Assembly (NCBI RefSeq): GCF_014202415.1
Contig: NZ_JACHGR010000004.1
Coordinates: forward strand, 186,001 to 250,000
From: Tolumonas osonensis
GTDB lineage: Bacteria; Pseudomonadota; Gammaproteobacteria; Enterobacterales; Aeromonadaceae
DNA length: 64,000 nucleotides
Reading direction: 5' to 3'
Made by a program: the position numbers and the translations under genes. Positions 61,729 to 64,000 of this stretch are shown here, in pieces (position 1 is the first letter of the stretch; each line of letters begins with the position of its first letter). The notes beneath the pieces are model-generated. The model worked only from the letters and a program-made list of their open reading frames with translations, did no database searches and was not told where the DNA came from.

Positions 61729-62739
61729 ATGACAATCCGTATCGCCATCAATGGTTTTGGCCGCATTGGTCGTAATGTATTACGCGCGCTCTATGAATCT
61801 GGCCGCCGTGCCGAAATCAAGGTTGTTGCCATTAACGAACCGGCGGATGCGGCAGGTATGGCGCACCTACTGAAATATGACTCGACACATGGCCGGTTTG
61901 ACTGGGATGTCCGTCAGGAACGGGATGTGCTGTATGTCGGGGATGACGCCATCCGCTTGCTGCATCAGAAAGAGATCGGCCAGTTGCCGTGGGGTGAGCT
62001 GGGCATTGATATCGTGCTGGATTGCAGCGGGGTTTATGGCAAACGCACTGATGGCGAATTGCATCTGGCGGCCGGCGCGAAAAAAGTGCTGTTTTCTCAT
62101 CCCGGCGGCAGTGATCTGGATGCAACCGTCATTTATGGGGTAAATCACCAGGTGTTAAAACCGGAACATCGCATCGTCTCTAATGGTTCCTGTACCACCA
62201 ACTGCATTATTCCGATCATCAAACTGCTTGATGATGCCTTCGGGATTGAATCCGGCACCGTGACTACCATTCATGCGTCAATGAACGATCAGCAGGTGAT
62301 CGATGCCTATCATCCTGACCTGCGCCGTACCCGCGCCGCCAGTCAATCGATCATTCCGGTGGACACCAAGCTTGCCGCCGGCATCACCCGTATCTTCCCG
62401 AAATTCTGTGATCGTTTTGAAGCGATTTCCGTGCGCGTACCTACCATCAACGTAACGGCGATTGATTTGAGCGTGACCGTCACCAACCCGGTCAGCGTAC
62501 TGGATGTCAATAATGTGCTGCAACGCGCAGCCAAAGACAGCTTCCGCAGTATCGTCGATTACACCGAACTGCCGCTGGTCTCCATCGATTTCAATCATGA
62601 TCCGCACAGTGCCATCGTCGACGGCACACAGACCCGCGTCAGTGGTAAACACCTGATCAAAACGCTGGTCTGGTGCGATAACGAATGGGGTTTTGCCAAC
62701 CGTATGCTGGATACCACGCTGGCGATGATGAGAAGCTGA
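61729..62739 (+). CDS. epd: Erythrose-4-phosphate dehydrogenase (GAPDH-like)
   Basis: A GAPDH-family enzyme of 336 residues that oxidises erythrose 4-phosphate for pyridoxal phosphate synthesis. It has [20 protein letters not shown], the catalytic Cys in NGSCTTNCI, and [20 protein letters not shown], which is nearly identical to E. coli Epd. In E. coli epd is followed by pgk and fba; here it is alone and divergent from acr3. A GAPDH paralogue next to an arsenic gene can instead make 1-arseno-3-phosphoglycerate for ArsJ, but ArsJ is absent and the sequence favours Epd. Confidence 0.88.
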   Translation: MTIRIAINGFGRIGRNVLRALYESGRRAEIKVVAINEPADAAGMAHLLKYDSTHGRFDWDVRQERDVLYVGDDAIRLLHQKEIGQLPWGELGIDIVLDCSGVYGKRTDGELHLAAGAKKVLFSHPGGSDLDATVIYGVNHQVLKPEHRIVSNGSCTTNCIIPIIKLLDDAFGIESGTVTTIHASMNDQQVIDAYHPDLRRTRAASQSIIPVDTKLAAGITRIFPKFCDRFEAISVRVPTINVTAIDLSVTVTNPVSVLDVNNVLQRAAKDSFRSIVDYTELPLVSIDFNHDPHSAIVDGTQTRVSGKHLIKTLVWCDNEWGFANRMLDTTLAMMRS

Positions 62740-62742
62740 CGG

Positions 62743-63399
62743 TCAGGACGAAGTAACCTGAAATTCCTGCGCCGATACAGCGGTGATCTGCAAACCGGCC
62801 AGTGACGACAGTACCAGATCGACCTGATCCAGTTTCGGCGTATCCGCCGGCGCATTGACCGCAATCACTTTGCAGCCGGCAGCCAGTCCGGATAGCACTC
62901 CTGCAGGCGCATCTTCTACTACCACGCACTCTTCCGGTTTCAGTCCCAGCTTTTCTGCGCCCAGCAGGTATGGATCCGGATTCGGTTTGCCACGCATCAC
63001 CAACTCTGCCGTGATGAAGATTTCCGGGCGGGCCAGCTCACCGGCAGCGTGCCGCGCATGAGCAACCGGTACCGAACCGGAGGTCACAATCGCCCACGGT
63101 ACCGATAATTCGTTCAGACGATGCAGCAGTTCCGCCGCACCAGGTAAGGCTGAAATACCGACTGTATCTTCCGCTTCGGTTTTTTCCAGCAGGCGGAACT
63201 GCTCCTGGATCGCTTCTTCGCTCTCCCCCGGCATAAAATGACGCAATGAAGTGATCGCCTGTTTGCCGTGAATAAAACCCAGAACCTCTTCCGAATCTAG
63301 GCCGCGGCTTTTCGCCCAGTCAGACCAGGCGCGTTCTACCGCCGGTAAGGAATCGACCAGCGTACCATCCAGATCAAACAAAAAACCTTTACATTTCAT
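62743..63399 (-). CDS. hxpA: Hexitol/sugar phosphatase (HAD superfamily)
   Basis: A HAD phosphatase of 218 residues very similar to E. coli YfbT/HxpA, which dephosphorylates sugar phosphates. It has motif I FDLDGTLVDS, a helical cap (about 15-85), motif II VTSGS, a conserved Lys in GKPNPDPYL and motif III VVEDAPAGVLSG. It is convergent with epd, three bases from its stop, with no terminator between them. Confidence 0.88.
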   Translation of the reverse strand: MKCKGFLFDLDGTLVDSLPAVERAWSDWAKSRGLDSEEVLGFIHGKQAITSLRHFMPGESEEAIQEQFRLLEKTEAEDTVGISALPGAAELLHRLNELSVPWAIVTSGSVPVAHARHAAGELARPEIFITAELVMRGKPNPDPYLLGAEKLGLKPEECVVVEDAPAGVLSGLAAGCKVIAVNAPADTPKLDQVDLVLSSLAGLQITAVSAQEFQVTSS

Positions 63400-63423
63400 T
63401 CAGATAATTCCAATTAATTAGTG

Positions 63424-63445
63424 TTTCCTGCACTCCGGCAGGAAA
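63424..63445 (-). terminator. Hairpin between a small gene and hxpA
   Basis: TTTCCTGC pairs with GCAGGAAA around a six-base loop, after the stop of the small minus-strand gene. There is no clear T run; partial read-through into hxpA is possible. Confidence 0.5.
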
Positions 63446-63458
63446 TAAAGTGAATAGA

Positions 63459-63644
63459 TTAATTCTGTTGCAGCTCATGGTATTTCGCCATCGCTTTTTT
63501 GTCATCGTCGGCATAGACATGATGATGGAAAATATAAAAACCCTGCTTCAGCAACTGCCGTGTAATTTCTTCACTATAAGGCTCATCCTGACAAATCTGG
63601 GTGACAACCCGGTTTTTGATCAGAAAAATGTATTTCATTGTCAT
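63459..63644 (-). CDS. Small protein of unknown function
   Basis: 61 residues, not recognised. The ATG at 63644 has AGGAGG upstream, good support for translation; a second ATG two codons later is also possible. The sequence is MKYIFLIKNRVVTQICQDEP followed by a Tyr/His-rich part (QGFYIFHHHVYADDDKK). It has no membrane segment. It is divergent from the LysR-type gene. Confidence 0.6.
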   Translation of the reverse strand: MTMKYIFLIKNRVVTQICQDEPYSEEITRQLLKQGFYIFHHHVYADDDKKAMAKYHELQQN

Positions 63645-63772
63645 ACAACCTCCTGTGTCACTTAACGGGTGTCAGCTCTGGGTATTTATTGCGCTGCACC
63701 GATGTAGTGATTACAGCAAAGGTTTGTTATTCTTAAAAATGAATAATTCTCCATCAGTGATAACCAAACGGA

Positions 63773-64000
63773 ATGGAACTACGTCAGTTACGCGCCTTTG
63801 TGACGCTGGCCGATTGCCTGAACTTCACGGAAGCGGCAGAAAAACTGTTTATTACCCAACCAGCCCTGTCGAAACAGATCGCGTCGCTGGAAGAAAGTCT
63901 TGGTGGTGAGTTATTTATCAGAAACCGGCGCGGTGCCGAGCTCACGTCATTGGGCAAAGAGTTGCATGAACAGGCCCGGGCGCTGGTATTACAGGCTGAT
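63773..64000 (+). CDS. LysR-type transcriptional regulator (partial)
   Basis: The first 76 residues of a LysR-family regulator, cut by the window end. The winged helix-turn-helix is complete (LRQLRAFVTLADCLNFTEAA, KLFITQPALSKQIASLEESL, LFIRNRRGAELTSLG). The target is unknown; LysR regulators often control the divergent gene, here the small protein and possibly hxpA. Confidence 0.92.
   Translation, partial: MELRQLRAFVTLADCLNFTEAAEKLFITQPALSKQIASLEESLGGELFIRNRRGAELTSLGKELHEQARALVLQAD

Noticed and set aside
61729-62739. Reading the GAPDH-family gene as glycolytic gapA
   Set aside because: The segments [10 protein letters not shown] and [10 protein letters not shown] are characteristic of Epd, and the protein is closer to E. 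coli Epd than to GapA along its length.

Overview
The window looks like chromosomal DNA of a facultatively anaerobic, nitrogen-fixing gammaproteobacterium. Several blocks keep the gene order known from Escherichia coli: dksA-gluQ, pcnB-folK-panB-panC-panD, serS-rarA-lolA-ftsK-lrp-trxB-aat, infA-clpA-clpS-cspD-icd-nudJ-mnmA-hflD-purB, and a Met/Gln tRNA cluster. An ald gene divergent from lrp, a bpt gene overlapping aat, and a Klebsiella/Azotobacter-type nifL-nifA-rnf layout point to a relative of the Aeromonadaceae (Tolumonas-like). The genus is inferred from memory of gene order, not from a search.

Layout. 1-614 is the membrane part of a phosphoethanolamine transferase cut by the window edge. 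925-1160 holds a decayed transposase remnant. 1171-4439 is a two-gene levan operon: levansucrase (lsdA type) then exo-levanase (lsdB type), both exported. Its leader RNA contains a clear cyclic-di-GMP class I (GEMM) riboswitch at 4679-4771, and further upstream lie a CRP-like site and LacI-type palindromes. 5161-9208 carries yrbG, a small unknown gene, an iron-type alcohol dehydrogenase, a nucleoside deaminase and thpR. 9566-22301 holds dksA, gluQ, an RND efflux pair, pcnB with an AUU start codon, folK, panBCD, pth, ychF and an fsa gene with a perfect FNR box. Five tRNA genes lie at 22485-22920. 22932-42653 is the long E. coli-like housekeeping block.

42727-57706 is a nitrogen-fixation accessory island: nifA and nifL on the minus strand, divergent rnfABCDGEH (electron supply to nitrogenase), an ion/organic-anion transporter, nifF flavodoxin, a membrane metallophosphoesterase, then nifV-nifW-nifZ-nifM on the minus strand. 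Sigma-54 promoters paired with NifA-type TGT-N10-ACA sites precede rnfA (two sites), nifF and nifV, so these units probably form one NifA regulon. The structural genes nifHDK and the cofactor genes nifENB are not in the window.

57881-64000 holds aroP, an SMP-30-type lactonase with palindromic operators, arsenite exporter acr3 divergent from epd, hexose-phosphatase hxpA, a small unknown protein and the start of a LysR-type regulator.

The most notable observation is the levan operon under a c-di-GMP riboswitch: it ties synthesis and turnover of a secreted fructan, a likely biofilm matrix, directly to the second messenger of biofilm formation. No CRISPR array, prophage or intact insertion sequence was seen.
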